64,000 nucleotides of DNA from Bacillus sp. RO3 (GCF_012911895.1 NZ_JAAXCV010000028.1:1-64000); one strand, 5' to 3'. Shown: positions 23,984 through 32,912, numbered from the stretch's first letter. Notes: generated by a model from the sequence alone, not told the origin. Translations and numbers: made by a program.

Positions 23984-25512
23984 GAGCGTTCCTTTAATTC
24001 ATGATATAGTTTCTCATATTTTTCTTCCTGCCTATTCAATTCATAGGCTTTTTTTGCATGAACAAAAGCTTCCTTCATGTCACCTGAATCAATCAGAATC
24101 AAAGCAAGATTGTAATGAGCTTCATGAAATCCTTCGTTTTCACTAATTGCAGCTTCCAGATGACCTTTCGCTTGTTCTGGTTTATTCAATTTGATTTCAG
24201 CATAGGAAAGATAGAAATAGGTCTCTGCATTCGGTGATCCTTCCTTTATCACAGGTATAAGAATGTCCTCGACTTCCTCCCATTGCTGATTTGAAATCTT
24301 TTCCTGAGCGACACCATTTATCGTATCTACATCCCAGGAAGCTGGGTCTGTTCCGATCCCCCACCACACCAGGATTCCGGTAAGCAGGGTACTTCCCAAC
24401 AGAAAGAGAAATTGTCGGAGAGGACGGAGAACATTCGGCATGCTGACGATGCCGGCCGCCAGGAAGCCTCCTATTAATCCGCCGATATGACCAGCATTAT
24501 CGATTCCAGGGATGGTGAACCCCAAGACCAGATTCAATAAGATTACCGCAATAATATTGGTGCCCATTGTCCTAAAGAATATCTTTGGATATAGGACACC
24601 GAAGTACAACAGTGCACCGAAACACCCGAAGATAGCCCCGCTTGCACCTGCAGATAGATTGGAAGTGAATAGGAAACTGGCCAAGGATCCCGCGACTCCC
24701 GATACCATATAAATGATGATAAACCGGATGCGACCGAACATTTTCTCCACGGCTGTACCGAGATAAAAGAGGGCAAGTGTATTCATAAATAAATGCAGTA
24801 TCCCGATATGTAGAAAGATCGGGGTTACCAGTCGCCACCACTCCCCTTCAATCATGAGGGGGTTGTATTTTGCACCGAATTCAATCAGGGTTTGAGGATT
24901 CTTACTGCCACCGTTCAGTTCCAGAATAAAGAACATGATCATTTGAAATGCAATGAAGAAATAAGTAAAGAAGGGCTTTCCTTTTTCAAACAGCGCTCTT
25001 TCTTTCTGGATCTGCCTGGAAGATGAGGTCATGGTCATGGATTTTATCCACTCTACGTTAGCGTCCATCACTTCAGGGGGGATCTCCCATTCTCCTCCGT
25101 TAAAGAAAGGGTCATCCTTAAGCCATTCAGCACCTTGGTCTCCATTAAGAAGCAGGGGCTGGACGGTCGTCTTTTGATAGTTCAGGGGTTTCTGGAATAA
25201 ATCAGGTTCAGCATCTACAGGGGGAAACGTTGATACATAGATATTTTTCACGAGAAGCTTCCTTTTTCCGAGGGATTTCCTGATTTTCTCCCCATTGATG
25301 GAAACCAGCTCCATATCCCGCTTGACCCAGTTCCCCCAGTCTAAATCTTTCAGGACCACTCGAATGACGTTTGCTTCTTTAACACCGGTGTTTTCAAGCC
25401 ATATTTCATCCTGATTGGACGAAAGGTTGAGGATTCGGTAATGTTTGTGTTCAACCAAAAAATGCGATATTTTCCAAAACAAATAATGATATCGTAAATC
25501 CACATCATCCAC
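23980..25512 (-). CDS. gluP: GluP (YqgP), rhomboid intramembrane protease
   Basis: The 510-aa protein has a soluble N-terminal domain (1-175), a 7-helix rhomboid core (about 180-400) with the Ser/His dyad at Ser291 (GASGAIFG) and His342 (NAGHIGG), and C-terminal TPR repeats (about 420-505). In B. subtilis YqgP cleaves membrane proteins, including the magnesium transporter MgtE, and cooperates with FtsH. Length and motifs match. The gene converges on the 23105 gene with 4-nt overlap, so no terminator separates them. Confidence 0.94.
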   Translation of the reverse strand: MDDVDLRYHYLFWKISHFLVEHKHYRILNLSSNQDEIWLENTGVKEANVIRVVLKDLDWGNWVKRDMELVSINGEKIRKSLGKRKLLVKNIYVSTFPPVDAEPDLFQKPLNYQKTTVQPLLLNGDQGAEWLKDDPFFNGGEWEIPPEVMDANVEWIKSMTMTSSSRQIQKERALFEKGKPFFTYFFIAFQMIMFFILELNGGSKNPQTLIEFGAKYNPLMIEGEWWRLVTPIFLHIGILHLFMNTLALFYLGTAVEKMFGRIRFIIIYMVSGVAGSLASFLFTSNLSAGASGAIFGCFGALLYFGVLYPKIFFRTMGTNIIAVILLNLVLGFTIPGIDNAGHIGGLIGGFLAAGIVSMPNVLRPLRQFLFLLGSTLLTGILVWWGIGTDPASWDVDTINGVAQEKISNQQWEEVEDILIPVIKEGSPNAETYFYLSYAEIKLNKPEQAKGHLEAAISENEGFHEAHYNLALILIDSGDMKEAFVHAKKAYELNRQEEKYEKLYHELKERS

Positions 25513-25579
25513 TACTTTCTATTGTAAGAAATCCTTGTCTCCCCTTACTATACCCAACCTCCTCTTCAACTGTAAAACA

Positions 25580-25620
25580 AAAAGACTGTAAGAAAGATCG
25601 CCCCCCTTACAGTCTTTTCT
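25580..25620 (-). terminator. Terminator of yqgO
   Basis: AAAAGACTGTAAG (25580-25592) pairs with CTTACAGTCTTTT (25606-25618). A T-rich tail follows on the minus strand. Confidence 0.82.
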
Positions 25621-25624
25621 GGTG

Positions 25625-25807
25625 TCATCCCCTGAATGCACCCTGAATGAATTTCGTACGGATACCTGGTATTCCCATCGCTATTCTCACAGCAAACTTC
25701 CTGATAAAAAAGTTACCGAGAATCAGATTTAACACTCTATACCTGTTTGGAATCAATAGAAAAACCAGCCCGCCCAGTACTAACCATTTTGTCCATCCGT
25801 TCATCAT
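25625..25807 (-). CDS. yqgO: YqgO, small membrane protein, 60 aa
   Basis: The ATG at 25807 follows GGAGGG. One membrane helix (WLVLGGLVFLLIPNRYRVLN) is followed by a basic, Ile/Arg-rich tail. The position between gluP and the DUF92/yqgN pair matches B. subtilis yqgO. Function is unknown. Confidence 0.75.
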   Translation of the reverse strand: MMNGWTKWLVLGGLVFLLIPNRYRVLNLILGNFFIRKFAVRIAMGIPGIRTKFIQGAFRG

Positions 25808-25883
25808 GATCCCTCCTGCTAGTAGTTTGGATCATTTGCAGGAGGCTTATCCATCAAAGTTTTAGGAAGGATGCAAACAGTGT

Positions 25884-26666
25884 TCAATAGAAGAACAGCA
25901 TCATCATTCCGGCAAAAAGACTGGACAATGCGTTCACCGACTCATTATTCATAAATGCATTTCCTTTTGTTCTTACAGTTGGATGTCCGCAATGAACGAC
26001 TGACTCAGTTTGAAAACCGCATACCCGACACCGGTATTCCAACTGTGTGAATGCTCCAAGAATTGTATCCATCATATTCCCTAAAAAACCAGAAAGGCTG
26101 AGAAGCGAAAAGAGAATGATAGTCATTTCATCCAGGATGGTCCATGAAGTCAACGCAATAAGGGCAGCCCCAAAGACAGCCGCAGTTGTACCGATAAGGG
26201 ATACTGCACCGGACGTCCCCTTTGGGACCCTTGTAAACGTTCTGATTGAGATGGGACTTTTATGACTGAGAGGCCCGATTTCTGAAGCCCATGTATCAGC
26301 ATTTGCGCCGGCAATGGATGCTATGAAGGCCAACGTCCAGACTTCGTTGCCAGTAATACTGAATAATAGGGCAAAAAGGGTTGCAGGGCCTCCGTTAGCC
26401 AGTACCTGCTGCCAATCCCTCTTGGACGTTTTAGCTAAACGATCTTCAATCCCTACCTTATCCTTCTTGAAAAGGCGAGACCAAATACTTGATGACAGGA
26501 AGAATACACCTAATAAAAACAGTCCTTCAAAGCCGTAGGAATATCCGATTGCAAGGCCAATCATAACGGCCATGACTGCGCCTGACGGACTTAAATTACC
26601 GGTTTTCCATCCTGCTACCGAGACAGTGCAAATAAAGAGGAGAACAATGAAGTAATCAGCCGCCAC
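25884..26666 (-). CDS. DUF92 family membrane protein
   Basis: The 260-aa protein has six or seven membrane helices and the TIGR00297/DUF92 motifs GANADTWASEIG and SLIGTTAA, as well as the internal GNMMDTILGAFTQ. The family includes plant VTE6 (phytyl-phosphate kinase) and archaeal or bacterial proteins thought to be polyprenyl-phosphate kinase-like. A lipid kinase role is therefore possible but not shown in Bacillus. The start overlaps the 3' end of yqgN by 11 nt. B. subtilis does not have it here. Confidence 0.82.
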   Translation of the reverse strand: MAADYFIVLLFICTVSVAGWKTGNLSPSGAVMAVMIGLAIGYSYGFEGLFLLGVFFLSSSIWSRLFKKDKVGIEDRLAKTSKRDWQQVLANGGPATLFALLFSITGNEVWTLAFIASIAGANADTWASEIGPLSHKSPISIRTFTRVPKGTSGAVSLIGTTAAVFGAALIALTSWTILDEMTIILFSLLSLSGFLGNMMDTILGAFTQLEYRCRVCGFQTESVVHCGHPTVRTKGNAFMNNESVNALSSLFAGMMMLFFY

Positions 26667-27222
26667 AATCGATACGTCCTTTGTCCGTTATAATGGTTCC
26701 AACCGGCATGTCGAAGGATTCAATGGGCAATGTGCCGACCATTTGTTCTTCAAAGGCAAGGGATATCGTTATGCCTGAATAGGCTGACAGTAACCTGTCA
26801 TAGTACCCCCCGCCAAACCCCAGGCGATAGCCGGTTTCAGTATAAGCAAGACCTGGAACGATGATCAATTCTATCGTTTTATTATTTACGGCCGTTGACT
26901 TATCGGGATCTGGTTCGTACAGATTGAAATAGGATTGCTCGAGCTGAACGAAATCATGAAGCTCATAAAACACCAATTCATGGTTTTTTGGAAAACATTT
27001 CGGAACAACCATTGTTTTCCCTTCTTCCCATCCCCGTTTGATGATATTCCATGTATCCACTTCCGGGGGCTTTGAAATGGTCACCGCAACGGTGTTGCTG
27101 TTCTTCCACTCAGGAGATTCAAAGAGTGACTGTTCTATTCTGAAGCACTTTTGCTGAACCTCTGTATGATCCATTACCTTCAATGATTGAAGCTGAAGTT
27201 TTCGTAATTCTTTTTTAGACAT
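26656..27222 (-). CDS. yqgN: YqgN, 5-formyltetrahydrofolate cyclo-ligase
   Basis: The 188-aa protein is of the MTHFS/YgfA family. KKELRKLQLQSLK starts the N-terminal helix, IVPGLAYTETGYRLGFGGGYYDR is split between the ATP and folate site, and a C-terminal DMPVGTIIT matches the family. It converts 5-formyl-THF to 5,10-methenyl-THF using ATP. The ATG at 27222 lies after GGGGG. It is followed by the DUF92 gene in the same operon. Confidence 0.92.
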   Translation of the reverse strand: MSKKELRKLQLQSLKVMDHTEVQQKCFRIEQSLFESPEWKNSNTVAVTISKPPEVDTWNIIKRGWEEGKTMVVPKCFPKNHELVFYELHDFVQLEQSYFNLYEPDPDKSTAVNNKTIELIIVPGLAYTETGYRLGFGGGYYDRLLSAYSGITISLAFEEQMVGTLPIESFDMPVGTIITDKGRIDCGG

Positions 27223-27290
27223 AAAATCCCCCCATGCTTAATATTAATGGATTCTCTATGTAAATGCGATGATCAGGCAGTTATGAGTAT

Positions 27291-27323
27291 AAAAAAAAGC
27301 AGCGGATAAAATCCGGCTGCTTA
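27291..27323 (-). terminator. Terminator of rpmG
   Basis: AAGCAGC-GGAT...ATCC-GCTGCTT stem overlaps the stop codon of rpmG and runs into eight T on the minus strand. Confidence 0.85.
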
Positions 27324-27470
27324 CTTCGTTTCGCGGTGAAGAGTCACACGCTTTAATTTCGGGCAATATTTTTTTAGCTCAAGACGGTCTGGGTTGTTAC
27401 GCTTGTTCTTAGTAGTAATATAGTTACGCTCACCAGTTTCTGTGCAAGCTAAAGTAATGTTTACACGCAT
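27321..27470 (-). CDS. rpmG: Ribosomal protein L33, zinc-free type, 49 aa
   Basis: The protein [17 protein letters not shown]... with [17 protein letters not shown] and an HRETK end is ribosomal protein L33 of the 50S subunit. Only single cysteines remain where the zinc-binding form has CXXC pairs, so this is the C-minus (zinc-independent) form. A GGAGG site precedes the ATG at 27470. Its place next to yqgN matches rpmGA on the B. subtilis map. Confidence 0.95.
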   Translation of the reverse strand: MRVNITLACTETGERNYITTKNKRNNPDRLELKKYCPKLKRVTLHRETK

Positions 27471-27528
27471 TATTAATTTCCCTCCAAACATATACATCTT
27501 CTACTATTCATACGACTTTTCTATAATA

Positions 27529-28110
27529 TCATTTTTCTTTGGGAAATGCTAGTCCGTTTTTTATTCTATCGCTTAAATTTGATACCTCTTCTTTAACAGC
27601 CCCTTCAATAGCATATACTTTTCCCTGTTTCACTTCAAAAGGCTTGAATGAGAAGTCAAGCATATATACCATCATATTAAGGCCTCCCGTAATTGGATAG
27701 TAGTAGAGGCTTCCATTATTCAAGGATTTCTTCCATAGATGCAAGCCTTTCAAATTAAGGGGATAGATGGATTTCTTGATTGAGTCAGCGCTGGAAACAA
27801 TGTTAGTGATGGCAACGAGCTTTCCACTGTAATTCCAGAAGGTGTCCTTTGAAAGGGAAAGGACACCAACCCCATCTTCTTTACAACCGAGCCATTCAAT
27901 GAGAAAGAACACCTTGAGGTCCCTGCATTCTTTTGTAGAATTTATCAATTCAAATGCCAGTGATTCTCCCCAGCCTTCTGCTTCTTCCTGAACAGAGACA
28001 CTTATACCGGTAAGATTGGGCAGTTTCTCAGAGTTTAGAGGTACATATTCTTTATTCGTGCTCCAGGCTATTCCTTGGATTTGAAACTTTTCATTCCGGT
28101 TCTCCTTCAT
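27529..28110 (-). CDS. Unknown 193-aa protein ending the glycan operon
   Basis: The protein is beta-rich with no signal peptide or membrane segment. The first 150 residues look like a sandwich fold (GISVSVQEEAEGWGESLAFELI, VFFLIEWLGCKEDGVG), and it resembles no family I can name. The stop of the upstream nucleotidyltransferase lies 6 bp before its ATG, so it is the last gene of the four-gene operon. A sugar- or glucan-binding accessory role is a guess from context. Confidence 0.65.
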   Translation of the reverse strand: MKENRNEKFQIQGIAWSTNKEYVPLNSEKLPNLTGISVSVQEEAEGWGESLAFELINSTKECRDLKVFFLIEWLGCKEDGVGVLSLSKDTFWNYSGKLVAITNIVSSADSIKKSIYPLNLKGLHLWKKSLNNGSLYYYPITGGLNMMVYMLDFSFKPFEVKQGKVYAIEGAVKEEVSNLSDRIKNGLAFPKEK

Positions 28111-28116
28111 AAGCCT

Positions 28117-29124
28117 CTACACCTTCTGCCAGATTTTTATTTTCTTCCCGTAATATCTCGCAAGCTCCCTTGCCAGATTTCTTCTGTCAGCCTTGGAATA
28201 AATGAGGAAACCTCTTTTCGGATCACTGATGATTTTGGTTCTTCCCCCGTCCCTATGATCAAAAACGATTTCCTTCTGATTGGAGGATGAAGGAACCGTT
28301 TCCATTAACTTGGACAGGACAAAGGGTTTCTTTCCATTTGGACAACTTACTTGCAGCCTTGTAATAAACGGCTCCATATAATCAGCCGAATGGTGGAATC
28401 CTTTTTTAATCGCCGGAGGAGCGTACTGCCCCTTCATGAGGTCATCACGGGCACTTTTGTATTCTTCCGGGTTTCCAATATCCCTCCAATATGCATTTGT
28501 CTTAAAGACATATACTTCCTCATTGTTTAATAGCAGCTGAGGAATGAAATCCTGACCGAAATCCCTTGCCCCAAGATGAGCATAACGATCAAGAAGAAGT
28601 GGATCTAATACGTATACCCCAGTATTCACTTCATTGCCCGCCCATTCTACTGGCTTCTCAATAAATTCAACCAATTTCCGATTATGATCCGTATGACAAA
28701 TCCCATATTCTTTCGGATTCAATACTTCTTTTGATACAACCGTCATGACGGCTCTTTTTTCGTAATGGAATTCAATGACTTTATCAATCGGTATATTGGT
28801 GAACGCATCACCACTCAATACCAGAAATGGTTCACGAAGCCGGTGCCTGGCAAGGAAGATGCCGCCCACAGTCCCAAGCGGCTTTTTTTCCTCCAGGTAA
28901 GTAATGTTCACATTAAAATCTTTTCCATCTCCAAAATAATCCTTTATCGTTTCACTTTTATAACAGGTAGTGATCAATATATCTTTAATTCCATACGAAT
29001 TCAGGAGGTTAATGCTATATTCGAGAATTGGCTTATTTAAAATCGGAACCATCGGCTTTGCAATTGACATTGTATAGGGTCTTAATCGCTTGCCTTCTCC
29101 ACCTGCCAATATCACGGCCTTCAT
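28117..29124 (-). CDS. Sugar-phosphate nucleotidyltransferase with C-terminal extension
   Basis: The N-terminal ~235 residues are an RmlA/GlmU/ManC-type nucleotidyltransferase. The NTP motif is ILAGGEGKRLRPYT, with LSGDAFT for the metal Asp, FIEKP and VNTGVYVLD, and RDIGNPEEY near the end. Residues ~236-335 are not a left-handed helix. They hold DGGRTKIISDPKRGFLIYSK and a helix, faintly like the last domain of phosphomannomutases. Substrate is unknown. The start overlaps the GT4 fusion gene by 4 nt (ATGA). Confidence 0.87.
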   Translation of the reverse strand: MKAVILAGGEGKRLRPYTMSIAKPMVPILNKPILEYSINLLNSYGIKDILITTCYKSETIKDYFGDGKDFNVNITYLEEKKPLGTVGGIFLARHRLREPFLVLSGDAFTNIPIDKVIEFHYEKRAVMTVVSKEVLNPKEYGICHTDHNRKLVEFIEKPVEWAGNEVNTGVYVLDPLLLDRYAHLGARDFGQDFIPQLLLNNEEVYVFKTNAYWRDIGNPEEYKSARDDLMKGQYAPPAIKKGFHHSADYMEPFITRLQVSCPNGKKPFVLSKLMETVPSSSNQKEIVFDHRDGGRTKIISDPKRGFLIYSKADRRNLARELARYYGKKIKIWQKV

Positions 29125-31427
29125 TTTTTTATGCCCTCCACTTTTGATTGAAGAAGTACGTCTTCATATACGTGGATGGTTTGATCAGCGATTCGATCCC
29201 ACCCAAACATGGATTTGGCCATTTTAAAGCCGAGATTCCCCAGTTGTTCCGATTTTGAAGGATTTTCGATTAATGAGACCAATTGGGTATATAAGCTTTG
29301 TTCATGATTTGGCTCGAATAATAAGCCTGTCTGTTCATGCTTTACAATTGATTTAAGTCCTCCTGTATTGGACGCGACTACCCCTTTCTTAAAGGCCATC
29401 GCTTCCAGTGCAACGATACCGAATGGCTCATAGAGACTTGGAAAGATCACTGCCAAGCAATTCTTCAAATAATCATTACGCTCCCTGTCGGAAATGTAGC
29501 CGATGAAGGAGACACGATCAACTAAACCTTCATGTGCCACCATCTGACGGTAATGCTCTAACATCGGACCTTTCCCTGCAATGATAAAGGAGATGTTATA
29601 CCCTTCCTTCTTCAACTGGGTGGCTGCACGGATGATCGTGTCAAACCCCTTTTCATGCACCATCCGCCCGATGGAGAAAAAATATGGGGTAGAAGGTTGC
29701 TCAAGGCTGTATGGTGAAGATTGATCAAGCCTCTCTAATTCAACACCATTGGGTATCACCGCTATCGGCGCTTCTATTGTAAATAAGCTTTTGATTTCCT
29801 CTTTCATATGCTCACTGCACACAATGAGATGATCTGATGCCCCAACGAGAAGCTGCTCTTCACGGTGAATCTTATGTTGCAAATCAGTATAAATCCCTTT
29901 GTTCCGTCCATGTTCCGTTGCATGAATGGTTGTAATAAGAGGAATCGAATAGTACTCTTTCAACTTCATTGCTGACGTGGATACAATCCAGTCATGGGCA
30001 TGGATATGTGTGATTCTTTCATCTTTTATCAAATCATGGGCGTAATGAATGAACGCCTGATTCAAATCGAATACCCACTTAAAGAAATCCTCCTCGTACG
30101 GATGTAACGGATGTACTCTGTGGACCGTTACACTTTCCATATTTTCAAGGGAGAGGGCATCATTGGCCTTAGTCGTCAGAACGTGTACTTTTTTACCTTT
30201 TTTCACAAGGTTATTCGCCAGATCATACACATGCCTCGAGAGCCCTCCTACAATATTCGGGGGATATTCCCATGAAAGGACCAGAACAGAATCGTGCTTC
30301 TCGTCTTCCCCTTCACTCCCGGGCTTTGTCTCAAACAGCTTTTCTAATATATCATCAGTTGGAAACGGGACAATCCCCTTACGATGAAGAAATAGATGCT
30401 CATCTATTTGCTTTTCCACGACCATTTCGAATAGGGAATCAAAGTGAATGGATGAGATGCCATTTTCTTCATTCGTATTTGCAAGGCTTGAAATCCACTC
30501 GCGCATCAGTTGATGTGTCCATTCTTTCGCCACACCAGATGAATACAATTCCTCAAGTCTTTCTTCCATCCGATGAACAATCCGTAAATTCTTCATTTGC
30601 CCGTCAGTGAGGATCGGGGTTTGCTTTTCCATCCCGAGATATCCGAATCCTACCCTCGATAGTGCCGTGGGGGATTCTATTTTCTCATCTAGTGAATGTG
30701 CATGCTCATTCGTTTTAATTCCTTCGTAGTTTGAACGATCCCCAATGAAGACAATCGAGAGAGAGTGACCGTCTTCTCCTGTCTCGGATACCGGGATCAG
30801 CTTCAAGCCCCTTGGGGTTCTAAGAACACTGCTGTTATTCTCTTTTTCACTATGTTCATATGAAAATGAGGAAATGAAGGTGAACTCGATCCCCTGCTTG
30901 GTGAGGTACAAATCAATTCCGGGCACATAGGCTGCACGCGGCAACCAAAAAACCTTTGGTATCATTTGAAAATGTTCCTTAAATAATAAAGTGCTCATTC
31001 GAACCTGTGTTTCAATCGCTCTCGGAGTCCGGTAATGCGTTAATGGGAATGTACTGACCGTAGTAGGGATCACAGTGACCTTTCCTTCAACTGCCAAACT
31101 CTTATATGCTTGTACGAAATTCATTTCACATGTCGACCACTGGGAATAGATCAACTGCCATTTGCTTCTTTCCTGGGGTTCCGATTGTAAAAGGTTGGCT
31201 TGAATGATGGATTGAGCTTTCTCTTTAAACTCTTCACTCATGAAAAGTGAGAAGATGAGAGGATTGACCACCACTGGGATAGAGGATTGCTCATTGCCCT
31301 TGAGAAGATCTAGAAGCGCACTATTTTCAATGAGTATGGAAGTGAGAAGCTCTTCCCTTTCATTGCATTGGGAAATAGCCATATCGTTAAATTGTGGATA
31401 GATCATCACTGACGACGTTCCTTTCAT
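29121..31427 (-). CDS. GH57-like / GT4 glycosyltransferase fusion, 768 aa
   Basis: Residues ~1-370 resemble GH57/DUF1957 family domains (WLPRAAYVPGIDLYLTKQG is very like the branching-enzyme motif), with unclear catalytic residues. Residues ~382-768 are a GT-B glycosyltransferase of family 4, starting VLVLSWEYPPNIVGGLSRHV as in glycogen synthase and ending with the PSLYEPFGIVALEAMA donor motif. The start at 31427 overlaps the upstream stop as ATGA behind AGGAGG. It may extend or branch an alpha-glucan. B. subtilis yqgM, a GT4, is at a similar place but without the first half. Confidence 0.85.
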   Translation of the reverse strand: MKGTSSVMIYPQFNDMAISQCNEREELLTSILIENSALLDLLKGNEQSSIPVVVNPLIFSLFMSEEFKEKAQSIIQANLLQSEPQERSKWQLIYSQWSTCEMNFVQAYKSLAVEGKVTVIPTTVSTFPLTHYRTPRAIETQVRMSTLLFKEHFQMIPKVFWLPRAAYVPGIDLYLTKQGIEFTFISSFSYEHSEKENNSSVLRTPRGLKLIPVSETGEDGHSLSIVFIGDRSNYEGIKTNEHAHSLDEKIESPTALSRVGFGYLGMEKQTPILTDGQMKNLRIVHRMEERLEELYSSGVAKEWTHQLMREWISSLANTNEENGISSIHFDSLFEMVVEKQIDEHLFLHRKGIVPFPTDDILEKLFETKPGSEGEDEKHDSVLVLSWEYPPNIVGGLSRHVYDLANNLVKKGKKVHVLTTKANDALSLENMESVTVHRVHPLHPYEEDFFKWVFDLNQAFIHYAHDLIKDERITHIHAHDWIVSTSAMKLKEYYSIPLITTIHATEHGRNKGIYTDLQHKIHREEQLLVGASDHLIVCSEHMKEEIKSLFTIEAPIAVIPNGVELERLDQSSPYSLEQPSTPYFFSIGRMVHEKGFDTIIRAATQLKKEGYNISFIIAGKGPMLEHYRQMVAHEGLVDRVSFIGYISDRERNDYLKNCLAVIFPSLYEPFGIVALEAMAFKKGVVASNTGGLKSIVKHEQTGLLFEPNHEQSLYTQLVSLIENPSKSEQLGNLGFKMAKSMFGWDRIADQTIHVYEDVLLQSKVEGIKK

Positions 31428-32131
31428 ACCTTTTCCTCCTGATTCATTACATAATACGAATAAGTGCTCACATGCTCCACCCATTTCGGCTCTCTGATTA
31501 ACCCCTGCTCATATTCAACCAACTCTTTCATACTATGGGATTCCTGATGGTGGGAGGTCCTTGGTGTATGGAGAACATTGGAACGGGTGAATGCAACAAA
31601 GTCACCGGATGGTAAACGCAGCCCGATTTCCATGCAATAGCTCCTGTTTTCTTTTAGACCGTTTATAAACCAGTCACTCTCCGAATATGGCACATATGAA
31701 TCTGAATACGAGTGATGATTATGCCCGTTAAAGGAAATCGACGTAATATCATATAAACGAAGGACAAATGGTTGAGGTTCTGGATCCATTTTGAAGTGAC
31801 TTTTCACATGACGGATCCATTCTTGTGTGATAGTCCAATAGCAGTAGATCCTGGAAGATGATGAGAACATGATTGATAACTCAGTCGCACTTGGATTTTT
31901 TCCGCGATACACGGGCATTTTCCTTCCAAATGAAGCTCTTCCCACTCGTTTCTTATTCTTCGCCGGCTTCTGAATTTCAACCTTGGTAACGTTGCCTACA
32001 GGCTGGCTCTCGAGCGTTTTTTGGTATTTCACCCATTGATATTGAACTTTGCCGACGGTGGTATCAAGTTCCTTGGCAATTTTCCTGAATGACACTCCTT
32101 GTTCTTTTAATCGAATGATTTCTGTGATCAA
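31424..32131 (-). CDS. HTH-DUF4912 protein, 235 aa
   Basis: Residues 1-40 are a resolvase-like HTH (EIIRLKEQGVSFRKIAKELD, then VGKVQYQWVKYQ). Residues ~75-205 are DUF4912, with the SRIYCYWTITQEWI start, LRLYDITSISFNG, and NRSYCMEIGLRLPSGDFVAF. This has a CBM-like beta sandwich and is suspected to bind glucan. The start is TTG at 32131, 7 nt after AGGAGG. It is the first gene of the operon with the GH57/GT4 fusion. DNA binding plus sugar sensing to regulate the operon is an attractive but untested idea. Confidence 0.8.
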   Translation of the reverse strand: MITEIIRLKEQGVSFRKIAKELDTTVGKVQYQWVKYQKTLESQPVGNVTKVEIQKPAKNKKRVGRASFGRKMPVYRGKNPSATELSIMFSSSSRIYCYWTITQEWIRHVKSHFKMDPEPQPFVLRLYDITSISFNGHNHHSYSDSYVPYSESDWFINGLKENRSYCMEIGLRLPSGDFVAFTRSNVLHTPRTSHHQESHSMKELVEYEQGLIREPKWVEHVSTYSYYVMNQEEKV

Positions 32132-32482
32132 AGCAATTCCTCCTAAAGAGTAAACAAATATTATATCAACTCAATCTAAATATTATGACAATTATCTATG
32201 ATTTTATCGTAACACCCTATTCAAAAACCTACAATAAACGCATTTTGTCGTATCTTGTTAAACGTGGAGATAGAGGCATTCATGTTGCATTTTTTTTGAA
32301 TTTTATTATCCTGAAATGATAATAAAGCGATTACATTTTATGAACGACAAGATTCTTTCATTATCGCCTGCTATCATTCGACAAAATCTTGGATTAACCC
32401 ACAATTTTATCCTGACTCTTATAGAGATAAACCTTCATCTATGCTATAACTAAAGGAGAATAATACTGTAAGAGGTGAGATA
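32132..32482. other. Divergent control region between the DUF4912 operon and the yqzD-like gene
   Basis: AT-rich, no further gene. It holds a 9-bp inverted repeat (32302-32326), a candidate operator or terminator. Promoters for both divergent genes must lie here, but none matches the consensus well enough to assign. Confidence 0.5.
32302..32326. promoter_or_regulatory. Inverted repeat TTTATTATC-N7-GATAATAAA
   Basis: A perfect 9-bp inverted repeat (32302-32310, 32318-32326) with a 7-bp centre lies about 170 bp before the DUF4912 start and 155 bp before the divergent gene. It resembles an operator for a dimeric regulator more than a terminator. Confidence 0.5.
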
Positions 32483-32830
32483 GTGGATTTACTATTCATT
32501 GGGTTAGTAAGTATTTCTGTTCTATTACTGATCATCTCGTTTTTCCAACGGGATCGATATCTTGATATTGAAAAAGACATGGAAGAGTTATCAATGAATG
32601 TTCTTCAGGAACATTATCAGTTAAAAAAAAGAATCAGAGTACTGGAAGAAGAGCTGATGATGAATGGGGATGCACCGTTAAAAACGTCGCTCCCTTCCAG
32701 AAAACCCATACATGAGATTGTCAAAAATCAAGTGATTGCTTTACATCAACAAGGACTATCTGTCGACCAAATCGCCAAGCAATCCGCACTCTCAAAAGCA
32801 GAGGTTCTGCATCTGATCTCAAAGCTCTAA
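32483..32830 (+). CDS. Membrane-anchored HTH protein, 115 aa (YqzD-like position)
   Basis: The GTG start at 32483 lies behind AGAGGTG. One N-terminal membrane helix (LLFIGLVSISVLLLIISFF) is followed by a charged coiled coil (about 25-60) and a C-terminal HTH (about 75-115, VIALHQQGLSVDQIAKQSAL, then KAEVLHLI). It is thus a DNA- or protein-binding domain tethered at the membrane. Near the pst operon B. subtilis has yqzC and yqzD, and this may correspond to one of them, but I cannot confirm the identity. Confidence 0.7.
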   Translation: MDLLFIGLVSISVLLLIISFFQRDRYLDIEKDMEELSMNVLQEHYQLKKRIRVLEEELMMNGDAPLKTSLPSRKPIHEIVKNQVIALHQQGLSVDQIAKQSALSKAEVLHLISKL

Positions 32831-32873
32831 GTTTAGCTGGCAGTTCCCACTTCCGATATGAATGATCACATAG

Positions 32874-32903
32874 AAAAAAGCTGTCCATGTGGACAGCTTT
32901 TTC
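32874..32903. terminator. Bidirectional terminator between the HTH gene and phoU
   Basis: AAAAAAGCTGTCC/GGACAGCTTTTT with an ATGT loop ends just before the phoU stop and serves both convergent genes. Confidence 0.88.
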
Positions 32904-32912
32904 CTATATCAA

